The translations under genes were made by a program, and so were the position numbers. The notes below the pieces were generated by a model. It was not told where the DNA came from. It saw only the letters and a list, made by a program, of their open reading frames with translations, and did no database searches. From Microbispora amethystogenes (lineage in GTDB: Bacteria; Actinomycetota; Actinomycetes; Streptosporangiales; Streptosporangiaceae), in the NCBI RefSeq assembly GCF_016863015.1, contig NZ_BOOB01000019.1, positions 107,213-171,212 on the forward strand: a DNA stretch of 64,000 bases, in the 5' to 3' direction. Of this stretch, positions 35,883 through 44,849 are shown piece after piece (the stretch's first letter is position 1; each line of letters starts with the position of its first letter).

Positions 35883-36539
35883 CTAGCGGCCGGAGACGAG
35901 GTGGGCGTAGACGATGACGTTGTCGCGGTAGTGCCCGGTGGCGTGGTCGAAGGCTCCGCCGCAGGTGATGAGGCGCAGGCCGGGAAATTTCACCATCCCG
36001 TAGACCTTGCGGGTGGGGAAGCGGTCCTTCGGCACGCTCTCCAGGGAGTCCACCTCGAAGACCACCTGGCTGTGATCCTTTCTGGAGATCTTCACCGTGT
36101 CGCCCGGGCGCAGCTCCCCCAGGCGGAAGAAGACCCCCGGCCCCTTCGCCGAGTCGACGTGACCGGCGATGACGGCGGGGCCGCGCGCGCCCGGCGACGG
36201 GCCGAGGCGGTACCAGCCCGCCTCGCCGACCCTGGAGAGAGGCGGCACCTCCAGAGTGCCGTCCGGGTTCTTGCCCAGCGTCATCAGCGTGGTGCGCACG
36301 CCGATCTGCGGGATCTCCAGCATGACCGGCGGTGACGCGGACAGCGCGCGTGCCGTGGCCTTCGGGTGCGCCGGCGGGGTGGAGACGGCGGCGGGAGGGG
36401 CGGGCGGAGCCGCCGGGTGGTCGCCGGCCCGGCCCACTACCACCACGACGGCGGCGACGGCCGCGAACAGGCCCACGAGGACGGCGACGGACCTGCCCAC
36501 TTGATCACCGTTTCTGATCGAAAGCTCCCCGCGCATCAT
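35883..36539 (-). CDS. Class F sortase
   Basis: A 218-aa membrane-anchored transpeptidase. One N-terminal TM (18-37) is followed by a Pro/Ala-rich spacer and the sortase barrel. Catalytic residues are His127 (AGHVDS), Cys193 (LITCGG) and Arg205 (HYRDN). Class F sortases are typical of actinobacteria and attach proteins with a C-terminal sorting signal to the wall. No LPXTG-type substrate is encoded in this window, although a DUF916-like anchored protein lies nearby. The start ATG (second of two adjacent) has AAAGAG in front. Confidence 0.92.
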   Translation of the reverse strand: MMRGELSIRNGDQVGRSVAVLVGLFAAVAAVVVVVGRAGDHPAAPPAPPAAVSTPPAHPKATARALSASPPVMLEIPQIGVRTTLMTLGKNPDGTLEVPPLSRVGEAGWYRLGPSPGARGPAVIAGHVDSAKGPGVFFRLGELRPGDTVKISRKDHSQVVFEVDSLESVPKDRFPTRKVYGMVKFPGLRLITCGGAFDHATGHYRDNVIVYAHLVSGR

Positions 36540-36638
36540 ATGTCTCTTTCGTGTAACCCAATCACTTTGGTCGCGCGTGTACTCTCATGTGAGTAGTAAG
36601 GGGTATATGGCGGCTTGCAAAGATCTGGACGGTTTTTA

Positions 36639-37829
36639 GTGGTTCAGTCAGAAACTCTGCGCAGGCCGCCGCAGCCGGATCGCGTCCCCGCGATCTTCGA
36701 TCGCGAGCGTGCCGGCCCGGGCCGCCACCGGGCCGCGAAGGGCGCGGACGGCAAGCGGGCCCTCCCGGAGGTCGACCACTCGCGCATGCACGTCACCGTG
36801 CTGGTCCCGGCTCACAACGAAGAGGACCAGATCGCGGAGACGATCACCTCGCTGCACGCTCAGCGGCGCAGGCCCAACCGGATCATCGTGATCGCGGACA
36901 ACTGCACGGACAGGACCGCGGACGTCGCGCACGCGCACGGCGCCGAGGTCATCAGGACGGTCGACAACCGCCACAAGAAGGCGGGCGCGCTCAACCAGGT
37001 GCTCGAAGTGCTGCTTCCTCTGATGGGATCGCGGCACGCGGTGCTGGTCATGGACGCGGACTCGGCGCTCGATCCCGGTTTCGTCCACCACGCCGTGCTG
37101 CGGCTCGCCACCGGCGAGCTGGCCGCGGTGGGCGGCACCTTCACCGGCAAGCCGGGCGGCGGCATGGTGGGCATGTTCCAGCGCAACGAGTACGCGCGCT
37201 ACGCCCGGGACGTGCGGAGGCTGCACGGAAAGGCGCTGGTGCTCACCGGGACGGCGACGCTCTTCCGCGCGCTCGCCCTCAAGGAGGTCGTCAGGGCCCG
37301 CCGCACCGGACGCCTCCCCGGTCGCGACCAGGTGTACGACGTGCGCGTCCTCACCGAGGACAACGAGCTCACCCTGGCGCTGCTGCACCTGAGGTTCCGC
37401 ATCCTGTGTCCCGCCGAGTGCACGCTCACCACCGAGGTCATGGAGACCTGGAGGGACCTGTTCAAACAGCGCCTGCGGTGGAAGCGGGGCGCGCTGGAGA
37501 ACCTCACCGACTACGGCTGGACGCGGGTCACGTTGCCCTACTGGGGCCGCCAGCTCCTGTCGCTGGTCGGGATCATCGTGATCTTCGCGTACCTCGGCGC
37601 CACGGCCTGGTCGATCGCCGTCACGGGCACGCTCGAATTCCATCCGCTCTGGGTGGCGGTGACGGGCGTCTTCATGATCGAGCGGATCGTCACCGTCCGG
37701 AGCAGGGGCGGCGGGCAGATGGCCGTCGCCGCCCTGCTGTTCGTCGAAATGATCTTCGATGTGTTTCTGCAGATCGCACAGGCGAAAGCCTTCTGGGACG
37801 CCGCGTGGCGTCGGGAAAGGAAATGGTGA
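36639..37829 (+). CDS. Processive family 2 glycosyltransferase, membrane-bound
   Basis: About 396 aa. A cytosolic GT-A domain (VTVLVPAHNEEDQI; ADNCTDRT; VMDADSALD; TEDNELTLALL; and FKQRLRWKRGALEN, the Q-x-x-R-W motif of processive synthases) is followed by three or four TM helices. This is the layout of NodC/BcsA/hyaluronan-synthase-like polymerases, so it probably extends and exports a surface polysaccharide. The GTG at 36639 has GGACGG six bases upstream; a TTG further up and an ATG at 36786 are alternatives. It overlaps the next small gene. Confidence 0.85.
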   Translation: MVQSETLRRPPQPDRVPAIFDRERAGPGRHRAAKGADGKRALPEVDHSRMHVTVLVPAHNEEDQIAETITSLHAQRRRPNRIIVIADNCTDRTADVAHAHGAEVIRTVDNRHKKAGALNQVLEVLLPLMGSRHAVLVMDADSALDPGFVHHAVLRLATGELAAVGGTFTGKPGGGMVGMFQRNEYARYARDVRRLHGKALVLTGTATLFRALALKEVVRARRTGRLPGRDQVYDVRVLTEDNELTLALLHLRFRILCPAECTLTTEVMETWRDLFKQRLRWKRGALENLTDYGWTRVTLPYWGRQLLSLVGIIVIFAYLGATAWSIAVTGTLEFHPLWVAVTGVFMIERIVTVRSRGGGQMAVAALLFVEMIFDVFLQIAQAKAFWDAAWRRERKW

Positions 37830-37996
37830 ACATGTACAACAACCCACCCATCGGGGGCGTTGCGGCGGGCTTCGGCGGTGCTGCGCTGACCGCCCCGTTC
37901 ATGGGCTTCAACGCGCTCTGGGTCGCCCTTGGCCTCTTCACGCTGGTGTCGGCCGCGGTGGCCGTCAAGCGGATCATCCCCAAGCGCGAGGCCTGA
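37826..37996 (+). CDS. Small membrane protein coupled to the glycosyltransferase
   Basis: A 56-aa protein starting at a GTG that overlaps the glycosyltransferase stop (GTGA); an in-frame ATG two codons on is equally possible. AAAGGAAAT lies upstream. A Gly/Ala-rich N-terminus and one TM helix (about residues 27-49, LWVALGLFTLVSAAVAV) end in a basic tail KRIIPKREA. I know no family. It is probably an accessory subunit of the synthase. Confidence 0.7.
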   Translation: MNMYNNPPIGGVAAGFGGAALTAPFMGFNALWVALGLFTLVSAAVAVKRIIPKREA

Positions 37997-38047
37997 CCCC
38001 GGTTCGGGGCGCCCGGCGCCCGCGGCCCTCGCGTGGGGTGAGACGAC

Positions 38048-38086
38048 GGAAGGCCCCTCTCGCCGTCGTGACGAGAGGGGCCTTCC
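38048..38086. terminator. Bidirectional terminator between convergent genes
   Basis: A perfect 15-bp stem (38048-38062 with 38072-38086) around a 9-base loop, lying between the small membrane protein gene and the convergent secreted-protein gene. One arm ends TTCC-TC and the other is preceded by ACGGAA, so it can serve both strands. Confidence 0.8.
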
Positions 38087-38096
38087 TCAGCCGGGA

Positions 38097-39512
38097 TCAG
38101 GGATGGACGCCGTACAGCACGCGCCTGCCCAGCGGCCTGGCCGCCGTCCCCGGGAACTCGGTGACGGACCAGAGCATCGGCGTGCTCGTGCCCCGGTTCC
38201 AGTAGAGGTCCTGGACGCCCGTGCCGGCGTAGTGACGGGCCACCGTCGTCGCGCCCGGCCGGGTCACGAAGCGCCCGGCGGCGCCTCCGTGACTCGTGGT
38301 GAACTGGTACGTCCCCTTCCAGGACACGCCGCCCTGCGTGTAGCGGGCCGGCTGTGTGAACACCTGGGTCGGCCTCGCCGTGCCGTCCGAGGTACGCAGA
38401 CAGCCCCTGGCGCAGGAGGCGGTGTCCGGCATCAGCGGGAAGCGTGCCACGCGTCCCGTGCCGCAGGCGGAACTCGTGCACCACTCACCCGTGAGGAAGC
38501 TCGGCGGGGAGGTGCTCCTGTCCAGGCCCGCGTACGTGTAGCACGGCGGGTAGCGCAGATCGCCCGCGTGGCACGGCTGCGGCGTGGTCAGAGGGCCGAC
38601 CGACGGCCGCCATATGCCGCGCAGCGGCAGGAGGAACCGGTAGCCCTTCGAATAGAACCAGCCGTTGTGCAGGCCGAGAGGGCGCTGCCGGTACGCGGGC
38701 ACCGACACGTCGGCCACGCGTGTGCTCGCCCTGAGGTCGAGCAGGTCGCGCATGTCGAAGACGAGGATGCCGTTGAAGTCGCGCCGCTGGCCGTCGTCCG
38801 CGATCAGAAGGTAGTTGTGATACCAGACGAGACCGCCCGCGTGGGTCGGCACCGACTCGAAGGTGACCCGGCCGTTCCGGTAGCGCGGCAGCCCCAGCAG
38901 CACGTTCTGGTACCGGTGCACGGACGGCCCGGCCTGCGCCTCGTCCACGAACGACACACGGGACGCGTTGGGTGTCTTGTCGCCGCTGCTCGTCCGGTGA
39001 TACCAGCCGACCGCGAACGCCCGCACCCCGTCGACGGAGCCGCCGCTGTTCGCGTCCCAGGTGCCGCTGACTCCCTGGGGATACCAGTCGCGGCTGGTGG
39101 AGTCCTCCTGGTTGAAGCAGATCCAGCGGTCGGTGAGCACCGGGTGCGGTCCGCCCAGCGCGCCACCGGGGCCCTTGGCCTCCGGACAGCCGGCATGGTC
39201 GCTGGGGGCGACGTGGCTGGGCGTCTCCAGCACGCGGGACAGCGGCAGGCGGGGCCGGCCGGCCAGGTTCAGGTCCCTGCGCAACTGGGTGATGAGCCCC
39301 GGGTACGGCCTGTTGTCGGGGCCGACCTCGTCCCAGCGCAGCGAGTAGAGGGTGTTGGTGTTCACGCTGAGCCGGGTCATCGGCGCGGGGTTGTTCGACG
39401 GGTCGTTGGCTCGCGGCACGCCGGCCGCCGCGCTCTGGCTCACCGCCAACGCCGCCGTGAGCACGGCGGCGGCCGACACCGCTATCAGCGTGCGAAAGGG
39501 ACGGGATCTCAC
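38097..39512 (-). CDS. Secreted protein of unknown function
   Basis: A 471-aa secreted protein. The GTG at 39512 is chosen because AGGAG lies five bases before it, giving an ideal signal peptide (RSRPFR, hydrophobic core, SQSAAAG). The mature part is rich in Trp, Tyr and Gly, with recurring strand-turn patterns (FAVGWYHR, GGLVWYHNYLLIADDG, GLHNGWFYSKGYRFLLPL) that suggest a beta-propeller. Six Cys near the C-terminal half probably form disulfides. I do not recognise a family. It is convergent with the glycosyltransferase operon. Confidence 0.75.
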   Translation of the reverse strand: MRSRPFRTLIAVSAAAVLTAALAVSQSAAAGVPRANDPSNNPAPMTRLSVNTNTLYSLRWDEVGPDNRPYPGLITQLRRDLNLAGRPRLPLSRVLETPSHVAPSDHAGCPEAKGPGGALGGPHPVLTDRWICFNQEDSTSRDWYPQGVSGTWDANSGGSVDGVRAFAVGWYHRTSSGDKTPNASRVSFVDEAQAGPSVHRYQNVLLGLPRYRNGRVTFESVPTHAGGLVWYHNYLLIADDGQRRDFNGILVFDMRDLLDLRASTRVADVSVPAYRQRPLGLHNGWFYSKGYRFLLPLRGIWRPSVGPLTTPQPCHAGDLRYPPCYTYAGLDRSTSPPSFLTGEWCTSSACGTGRVARFPLMPDTASCARGCLRTSDGTARPTQVFTQPARYTQGGVSWKGTYQFTTSHGGAAGRFVTRPGATTVARHYAGTGVQDLYWNRGTSTPMLWSVTEFPGTAARPLGRRVLYGVHP

Positions 39513-39838
39513 ATGTTCTCCTGACTGGCCCGGATCGTTTCTGTGCATCTACCGACGCGAAATCGCTGATGCGCCTCTGGAATGCGTGGAAAACGAAATT
39601 TCCATACACCCCGGCCGCGCCGATTCTCATGGTGGCCGTGCATTCGAGAACATAGCAGCGGCTGGTCGGGGCACCCGTCCCGATAAAAGATCGGCCGCCC
39701 TAATGGGAGTGCAAAGAACGGGGAAACAACCGAGGCGAACGTTTCCGGCGTCGCTCGTTCGATGTGATCTGCCCGGACTTGCCATCAATGGACCGGGGGC
39801 GTGCGGCCGTGAAACGGCTGTCCTGATAAAAGGGATGT
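39513..39838. other. Divergent intergenic region, no gene seen
   Basis: These 326 bp separate the secreted protein (minus) from the oxoprolinase-type gene (plus). I find no ORF with a credible binding site. The composition is less GC-rich than the flanks, as expected for two promoters. AAAAGGGATGT directly precedes the downstream ATG. Confidence 0.6.
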
Positions 39839-42800
39839 ATGGCGACGCCTGGGGACCGGACGTCCGCGGGCCGGTGGCAGTTCTGGGTGGACCGCGGCGG
39901 CACGTTCACCGACGTCGTCGCCTGTCGCCCGGACGGGCGGCTGGTGACGTGCAAGCTCCTGTCGGACGACCCGGCGCGCTATCCCGACGCGGCGGTGGCG
40001 GGCATCCGCGCCCTGCTGGACGTTCCCGCCGGGGAGCCGATCCCGGTCGAGCGGATCGAGTCGGTGCGGATGGGCACCACGGTCGCCACCAACGCACTGC
40101 TGGAACGCCGGGGCGAGCGCACCGCGCTGGTGATCACCAAGGGGTTCGCCGACGCGCTGCGCATCGGCTACCAGAACCGGCCGCGCATCTTCGACCGGCG
40201 GATCGTGCTGCCGGAGATGCTGTACGAGCGGGTGGTCGAGGTGGACGAGCGGATCACGGCCGGCGGCGAGGTGCTGCGGCCCCCCGACCTCGGACGGCTC
40301 GCGCCCGAGTTGCGGCGGCTGCGCGAGGAGGGCGTCCGCGCGCTCGCGGTGGTCTGCCTGCACAGCCACCTGCATCCGGCGCACGAACAGGCGATCGGGA
40401 GCCTGGCCCGGCGCGCGGGCTTCGCCCAGGTGTCGTGCTCCGGCGAGGTCAGCCCGCTGATGAAGCTGGTGCCGCGGGGCGACACCACCGTGGCCGACGC
40501 CTATCTCTCTCCCGTCCTGCGCCGGTACGTCGAGGCGGTGGCGCGGCAACTGCCCGGCGTGCGGCTGATGTTCATGCAGTCGAACGGAGGGCTGGCGGAG
40601 GCCGGGCACTTCCGCGGCAAGGACGCCATCCTGTCCGGCCCGGCCGGCGGCATCGTGGGCATGGCCCGCATGTCCGCGCTCGCCGGTTTCGAGAAGGTGA
40701 TCGGCTTCGACATGGGCGGGACCTCGACCGACGTGTCCCACTACTCCGGCGCGTACGAGCGGGTGGTCCAGACCGAGGTGGGCGGCGTACGGCTGAGCGC
40801 GCCGATGATCGCCATCCATACGGTGGCGGCGGGCGGCGGATCGGTCCTGCGCTTCGACGGCGGGCGCTACCGGGTCGGCCCCGACTCCGCGGGCGCCGAC
40901 CCCGGCCCGGCCTGCTACCGCAACGGCGGTCCGCTGTGCCTCACGGACGCCAACGTGATGCTCGGGCGCGTCCAGCCCGGCCACTTCCCCAAGGTCTTCG
41001 GCCCGGACGGCGACCTGCCCCTCGACGCGGGCGAGGTGCGGCGCCGGTTCGCCGGGACGGCGGCGGAGATCCGCCGCCGGACCGGCGACGAGCGCGATCC
41101 GGAGCAGGTCGCCGAGGGCTACCTGAGGGTCGCGGTCGAGAACATCGCCGCCGCGATCAAACAGATCTCCGTGCGGAAGGGCCGCGACGTCACCGAATAC
41201 GTCCTCACCACGTTCGGCGGCGCCGGAGGCCAGCACGCCTGCGCGGTGGCCGACGCGCTCGGCGTCCGCACCGTGCTGGTGCCGCCGATGGCGGGGGTGC
41301 TGTCCGCCCTGGGCATGGGCCTCGCCGACACCACCGTGATGCGGGAGCAGTCGGTCGAGGCCCGGCTGGATCCCGCCGCGGCGCGGCGGCTGACCGGCCT
41401 CGCGGACGCCCTGGAGGCGGCGGCGAGGCGGGAGCTCCGGGACGAGGGCGTGCCGGACCGGCGGATCCGGGTGACCCGGCGGGTGCGGCTGCGGTACGAG
41501 GGCACCGACACGCCGCTGCCGGTCGACCTGGCCGGCCGGGACGCGATGGCGGCGGCGTTCGAGGCCGCCCACCTGCGGACGTACTCGTTCCTCATGGACC
41601 GTCCGCTGATCGCGGAGGCGGTCTCCGTCGAGGTGGCCGGGCTGACCGGCCAGCCCGATCCGCCGGAGATGGGCCGGGCGGCGGGGCCCGGCGGCCCCGC
41701 ACCGGCGGAACTCGTGCGGCTGTTCACCGGCGGGGCGTGGCGTGAGGTGCCGCTCCACGAACGGGACCGGCTGCGTCCCGGCGACGTGGTGCGCGGCCCG
41801 GCGATCGTCGCCGAGGCCGACGCGACCACCGTCGTCGACGAGGGTTGGCGGGCCGGGGTGACGCCGTACGGGCACCTGCTCCTCGAACGGGTGACGTCAC
41901 GCCGGGAGGCCACCGGCGTGACCACGGAGGCCGACCCCGTGATGCTGGAGGTCTTCGGCAACCTCTTCATGTCGATCGCCGAGCAGATGGGCGCCCGGCT
42001 GGGATCCACCGCGCAGTCGGTGAACATCCGGGAGCGGCTGGACTTCTCCTGCGCGTTGTTCGACTCCGGCGGCGGCCTGATCGCCAACGCGCCGCACATC
42101 CCGGTGCACCTCGGCTCGATGGGCGCCAGCGTCAAGGAGGTGGTCCGCCGCCGCGGCGACGCGATGCGGCCCGGCGACGTGTACGCGATCAACGATCCCT
42201 ACCACGGCGGCACCCATCTGCCGGACATCACGGTCGTCACCCCCGTCTTCGGCGGCGACCCCCCGGAGATCCTGTTCTTCGTCGCCTCCCGCGGCCACCA
42301 CGCGGAGATCGGCGGGCTGACCCCCGGATCGATGCCCGCGGGCAGCCGGAACGTGCACGAGGAGGGTGTGCTGTTCGACTGCCGGCTGCTGGCGGACCGC
42401 GACGGCCTGCGCGAGAAGGAGACGTGGCGGGTGCTGACCGAGGCGCCGTACCCGTCCAGGGACCCCGCGACCAACCTCGCCGACCTGCGCGCGCAGATCG
42501 CCGCGAACGCCAAGGGCGTCGAGGAGGTCGGCGCGATGATCGATCATTTCGGCCTCGGCGTCGTGCGCGCCTACATGCGGCACGTGCAGGACAACGCCGA
42601 GAGCGCGGTGCGGGGGGTGATCGGCGCGCTCCGCGAGGGCCGGTGCCGCTACGAGATGGACTGCGGCGCCGTGATCTCGGTGCGCGTCTCGGTGGACCGG
42701 GCCCGCCGTACCGCGACGATCGACTTCACCGGCACCTCGCCGCAGCTGGACACCAACCTCAACGCGCCGACCGCCGTGGTCACCGCCGCCGTCCTGTACG

Positions 42801-43468
42801 TCTTCCGCACCCTGGTCGACGACGACATCCCGCTCAACGACGGCTGCCTGCGGCCGCTGCGGATCGTCGTGCCCGAGGGGTCGATGCTGGCCCCGGTGTA
42901 CCCGGCGGCCGTGGTCGCGGGCAACGTCGAGACCTCGCAGGCGATAACCGGGGCGATCTACGCCGCGCTCGGCGTCCAGGCCGAGGGGTCCGGGACGATG
43001 AACAACGTCAGCTTCGGCGACGAACGGCGCCAGTACTACGAGACCGTCGCTTCGGGATCCGGAGCGGGCGACGGGTTCGACGGGGCGTCGGCGGTGCAGA
43101 CCCACATGACGAACTCCCGGCTGACCGACCCCGAGGTGCTGGAATGGCGCTTCCCCGTGCTGCTGGAGGAGTTCGCCGTCCGGCGCGGCAGCGGCGGCGC
43201 CGGACGGTGGCGGGGCGGAGACGGGGTGGTGCGCCGCATCCGCTTCCGCGCGCCGATGACCGTCAGCACGCTGTCCGGCCACCGCCGGGTGCCCCCGTAC
43301 GGCATGGCCGGCGGCGCGCCCGGCGCCCTGGGGGCCAACCGGGTGCGCCGCGCGGACGGAAGCGTGGTCCGCCTCTCGGGATGCGACTCGGTCCGGGTGT
43401 GGCCGGGCGACGTGCTGGAGATCGAGACGCCCGGCGGCGGAGGATACGGCCCCCCGGTCGGCGGCTGA
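39839..43468 (+). CDS. Single-chain hydantoinase/oxoprolinase (HyuA-HyuB fusion)
   Basis: A 1209-aa cytosolic enzyme. Residues about 12-690 are the HyuA half: WVDRGGTFTDVVA, VRMGTTVATNALLE, an actin-like ATPase site FDMGGTSTDVSHY, and ADPGPACYRNGG. From about 700 the HyuB half follows (NDPYHGGTHLPD, GHHAEIGGLTPGSMP, and GNVETSQ). This one-chain order is that of ATP-dependent 5-oxoprolinase, about 1250-1290 aa in eukaryotes; many bacteria have two genes. Likely substrates are 5-oxo-L-proline or a hydantoin. No amidohydrolase or transporter is adjacent to decide. The ATG has AAAAGGGATGT upstream. Confidence 0.88.
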   Translation: MATPGDRTSAGRWQFWVDRGGTFTDVVACRPDGRLVTCKLLSDDPARYPDAAVAGIRALLDVPAGEPIPVERIESVRMGTTVATNALLERRGERTALVITKGFADALRIGYQNRPRIFDRRIVLPEMLYERVVEVDERITAGGEVLRPPDLGRLAPELRRLREEGVRALAVVCLHSHLHPAHEQAIGSLARRAGFAQVSCSGEVSPLMKLVPRGDTTVADAYLSPVLRRYVEAVARQLPGVRLMFMQSNGGLAEAGHFRGKDAILSGPAGGIVGMARMSALAGFEKVIGFDMGGTSTDVSHYSGAYERVVQTEVGGVRLSAPMIAIHTVAAGGGSVLRFDGGRYRVGPDSAGADPGPACYRNGGPLCLTDANVMLGRVQPGHFPKVFGPDGDLPLDAGEVRRRFAGTAAEIRRRTGDERDPEQVAEGYLRVAVENIAAAIKQISVRKGRDVTEYVLTTFGGAGGQHACAVADALGVRTVLVPPMAGVLSALGMGLADTTVMREQSVEARLDPAAARRLTGLADALEAAARRELRDEGVPDRRIRVTRRVRLRYEGTDTPLPVDLAGRDAMAAAFEAAHLRTYSFLMDRPLIAEAVSVEVAGLTGQPDPPEMGRAAGPGGPAPAELVRLFTGGAWREVPLHERDRLRPGDVVRGPAIVAEADATTVVDEGWRAGVTPYGHLLLERVTSRREATGVTTEADPVMLEVFGNLFMSIAEQMGARLGSTAQSVNIRERLDFSCALFDSGGGLIANAPHIPVHLGSMGASVKEVVRRRGDAMRPGDVYAINDPYHGGTHLPDITVVTPVFGGDPPEILFFVASRGHHAEIGGLTPGSMPAGSRNVHEEGVLFDCRLLADRDGLREKETWRVLTEAPYPSRDPATNLADLRAQIAANAKGVEEVGAMIDHFGLGVVRAYMRHVQDNAESAVRGVIGALREGRCRYEMDCGAVISVRVSVDRARRTATIDFTGTSPQLDTNLNAPTAVVTAAVLYVFRTLVDDDIPLNDGCLRPLRIVVPEGSMLAPVYPAAVVAGNVETSQAITGAIYAALGVQAEGSGTMNNVSFGDERRQYYETVASGSGAGDGFDGASAVQTHMTNSRLTDPEVLEWRFPVLLEEFAVRRGSGGAGRWRGGDGVVRRIRFRAPMTVSTLSGHRRVPPYGMAGGAPGALGANRVRRADGSVVRLSGCDSVRVWPGDVLEIETPGGGGYGPPVGG

Positions 43469-43573
43469 CGTGACCTGGCCCGCGTGACTCGCGGCCTGCG
43501 CGCCTGCCCCTCCCATCTCGGGCCTCAGGCCCTGCCGCCGCGGCACCCACTAGGTAGAAAGCGCCGCTCTACC

Positions 43574-43600
43574 AATGTGTAGCTTGTACGAATACACATT
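43574..43600. promoter_or_regulatory. Operator-like inverted repeat AATGTGTA-N11-TACACATT
   Basis: A perfect 8-bp inverted repeat with an 11-bp spacer in a locally AT-rich stretch, about 185 bp before the small secreted protein. The AT-richness within this GC-rich genome makes chance less likely. Confidence 0.5.
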
Positions 43601-43749
43601 CTCGTGATCAATCCTGCATAGGTATGCACGTGGGCCTCCCACTCCGGGTGGGGTTCCCTGGTCGGCCTGGCCGCATCCCGCCTACCCGTCCAGTCAGACG
43701 GCAGCGGCTCTCATTGATCCACAACCAGTTCCCAAGGGCAGGCGGTGAT

Positions 43750-43775
43750 CCTTTCGTGTGTCTCACAACGAAAGG
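43750..43775 (+). promoter_or_regulatory. Hairpin that can mask a ribosome binding site
   Basis: CCTTTCGT (43750-43757) pairs perfectly with ACGAAAGG (43768-43775), with a few more pairs inside. The 3' arm contains the AAAGGAG ribosome binding site of the gene starting at 43786, so translation may depend on opening this hairpin. Confidence 0.5.
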
Positions 43776-43785
43776 AGATGACTGG

Positions 43786-44115
43786 ATGAACAAGAAACAC
43801 AAGGCCGTGATGGTCATGGCACTGTTCTTCTCGGCAGGCGCCGCAAGCCTGATCAGCGCCGGCCCCGCCGCGGCGATGCCGACAAACTGCGACTTCTATG
43901 TGTGCGAGCCGGATGGCGGCAGCGGAGGCGGCACCACTACAGGCGGCGGCGGTGGCGGTGGTGGCGGCGGTACGCCGCAGCCGCCGCCGCCTCCCCCCGG
44001 TGGCGGGAGCCCCGACGGCGGGACAGGCGGCGGAACACCCCGCCCCTACCCCCCTTCACCCCACCTGGATATCTGCGATGTAGAACCCACAGCCCCAGGG
44101 TGTCGCGTGTTCTGA
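43786..44115 (+). CDS. Small secreted Gly/Pro-rich protein with flanking Cys pairs
   Basis: A 109-aa protein. A signal peptide (NKKHKAVMVMALFFSAG core, ending AAAMP near 31) is followed by NCDFYVCEPD, a poly-Gly tract of about ten residues, a Pro tract, another Gly/Pro stretch, and an ICDVEPTAPGCRVF end. Four Cys lie two at each end of a flexible linker, suggesting two small disulfide loops or intermolecular links. The binding site AAAGGAG is in a hairpin. No family recognised; it may be a wall or matrix protein. Confidence 0.75.
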   Translation: MNKKHKAVMVMALFFSAGAASLISAGPAAAMPTNCDFYVCEPDGGSGGGTTTGGGGGGGGGGTPQPPPPPPGGGSPDGGTGGGTPRPYPPSPHLDICDVEPTAPGCRVF

Positions 44116-44318
44116 TTTCGCGACGCCGAGGCCTCCCCGCAGCGGCCTCACCTGCCCGGTCACAACAGGGTCTGACCGTGACGGAATGTGCCCCGGGTCG
44201 TTGCCCTCTGCGGCGGCGAGCAGGTTCTCCGCCGCCTCGGCGTGCTCTCGGGGCGCTGCTCATCCTTCTCCGGGCGTAGGCAGGCGGCGGACGATGACCG
44301 CGGTGGTCCGCGCCCTGC

Positions 44319-44670
44319 CTACGGCGGGACGCCGGTCCAGACGACCTCGCGGGCGATCACCCGTAGGTCGACGTAGGAGGCCGCGATGGTGCCGAGCGGC
44401 TCGATCTCGTCCAGCTCGCTGTAGGACTCACGCAGGCTCGGCACGTCGATTCGCGCCCCGGTGTCGCCGAGGGTGGGCTTGGTCAGGACGACCTCGCTGA
44501 TGCCCAGCGCGAACCAGGAGATCAGCTGCGGCATCGGGTTGGCGCCGGCCGGGGTGCCGGGCCCGCGTCCGCGAGGCGGGACGCGGGAGGCGGGCAGGCC
44601 TGCGGGAGCGGATCGCCCACGGCCGGTCATGCACGAAATCGGGGTCGTCCAGCAGGTCGGCGGGCTCCAC
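44319..44670 (-). pseudogene. Probable degraded coding sequence, minus strand
   Basis: A frame from 44670 reads MEPADLLDDPDFVHDRPW and loses sense after about 20 codons. A different frame from about 44590 reads sensible protein (PMPQLISWFALGISEVVLTK, then GDTGARIDVPSLRESYSEL and ASYVDLRVIAREVVW) to a stop at 44319. A short frame ending LLHKPQIEGE stops just upstream. This looks like two or three genes eroded by frameshifts. I cannot name the parent family. Confidence 0.35.
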
Positions 44671-44849
44671 GATCTACTCGCCTTCGATCTGGGGCTTGTG
44701 CAGCAACCCTACGGCCAGTGGCGTTAGCGAGCCGATGGGGCAGGGCTTACCGCCGCTGACCGGTCCGATGCGGGTGCTGGTTCCGGATGCGGGCCTGCGT
44801 GGGATGGACCGAGCCGCTCAATCCCCAGGGTTCGGGAAGCCCTCGGGGC

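Larger units (their letters stand above)
43469..43785. other. Intergenic region with an inverted repeat and a binding-site hairpin
   Basis: 317 bp without a convincing gene between the oxoprolinase and a small secreted protein. It contains an AATGTGTA dyad and, at its end, a hairpin overlapping the ribosome binding site of the next gene; both are listed separately. Confidence 0.6.
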
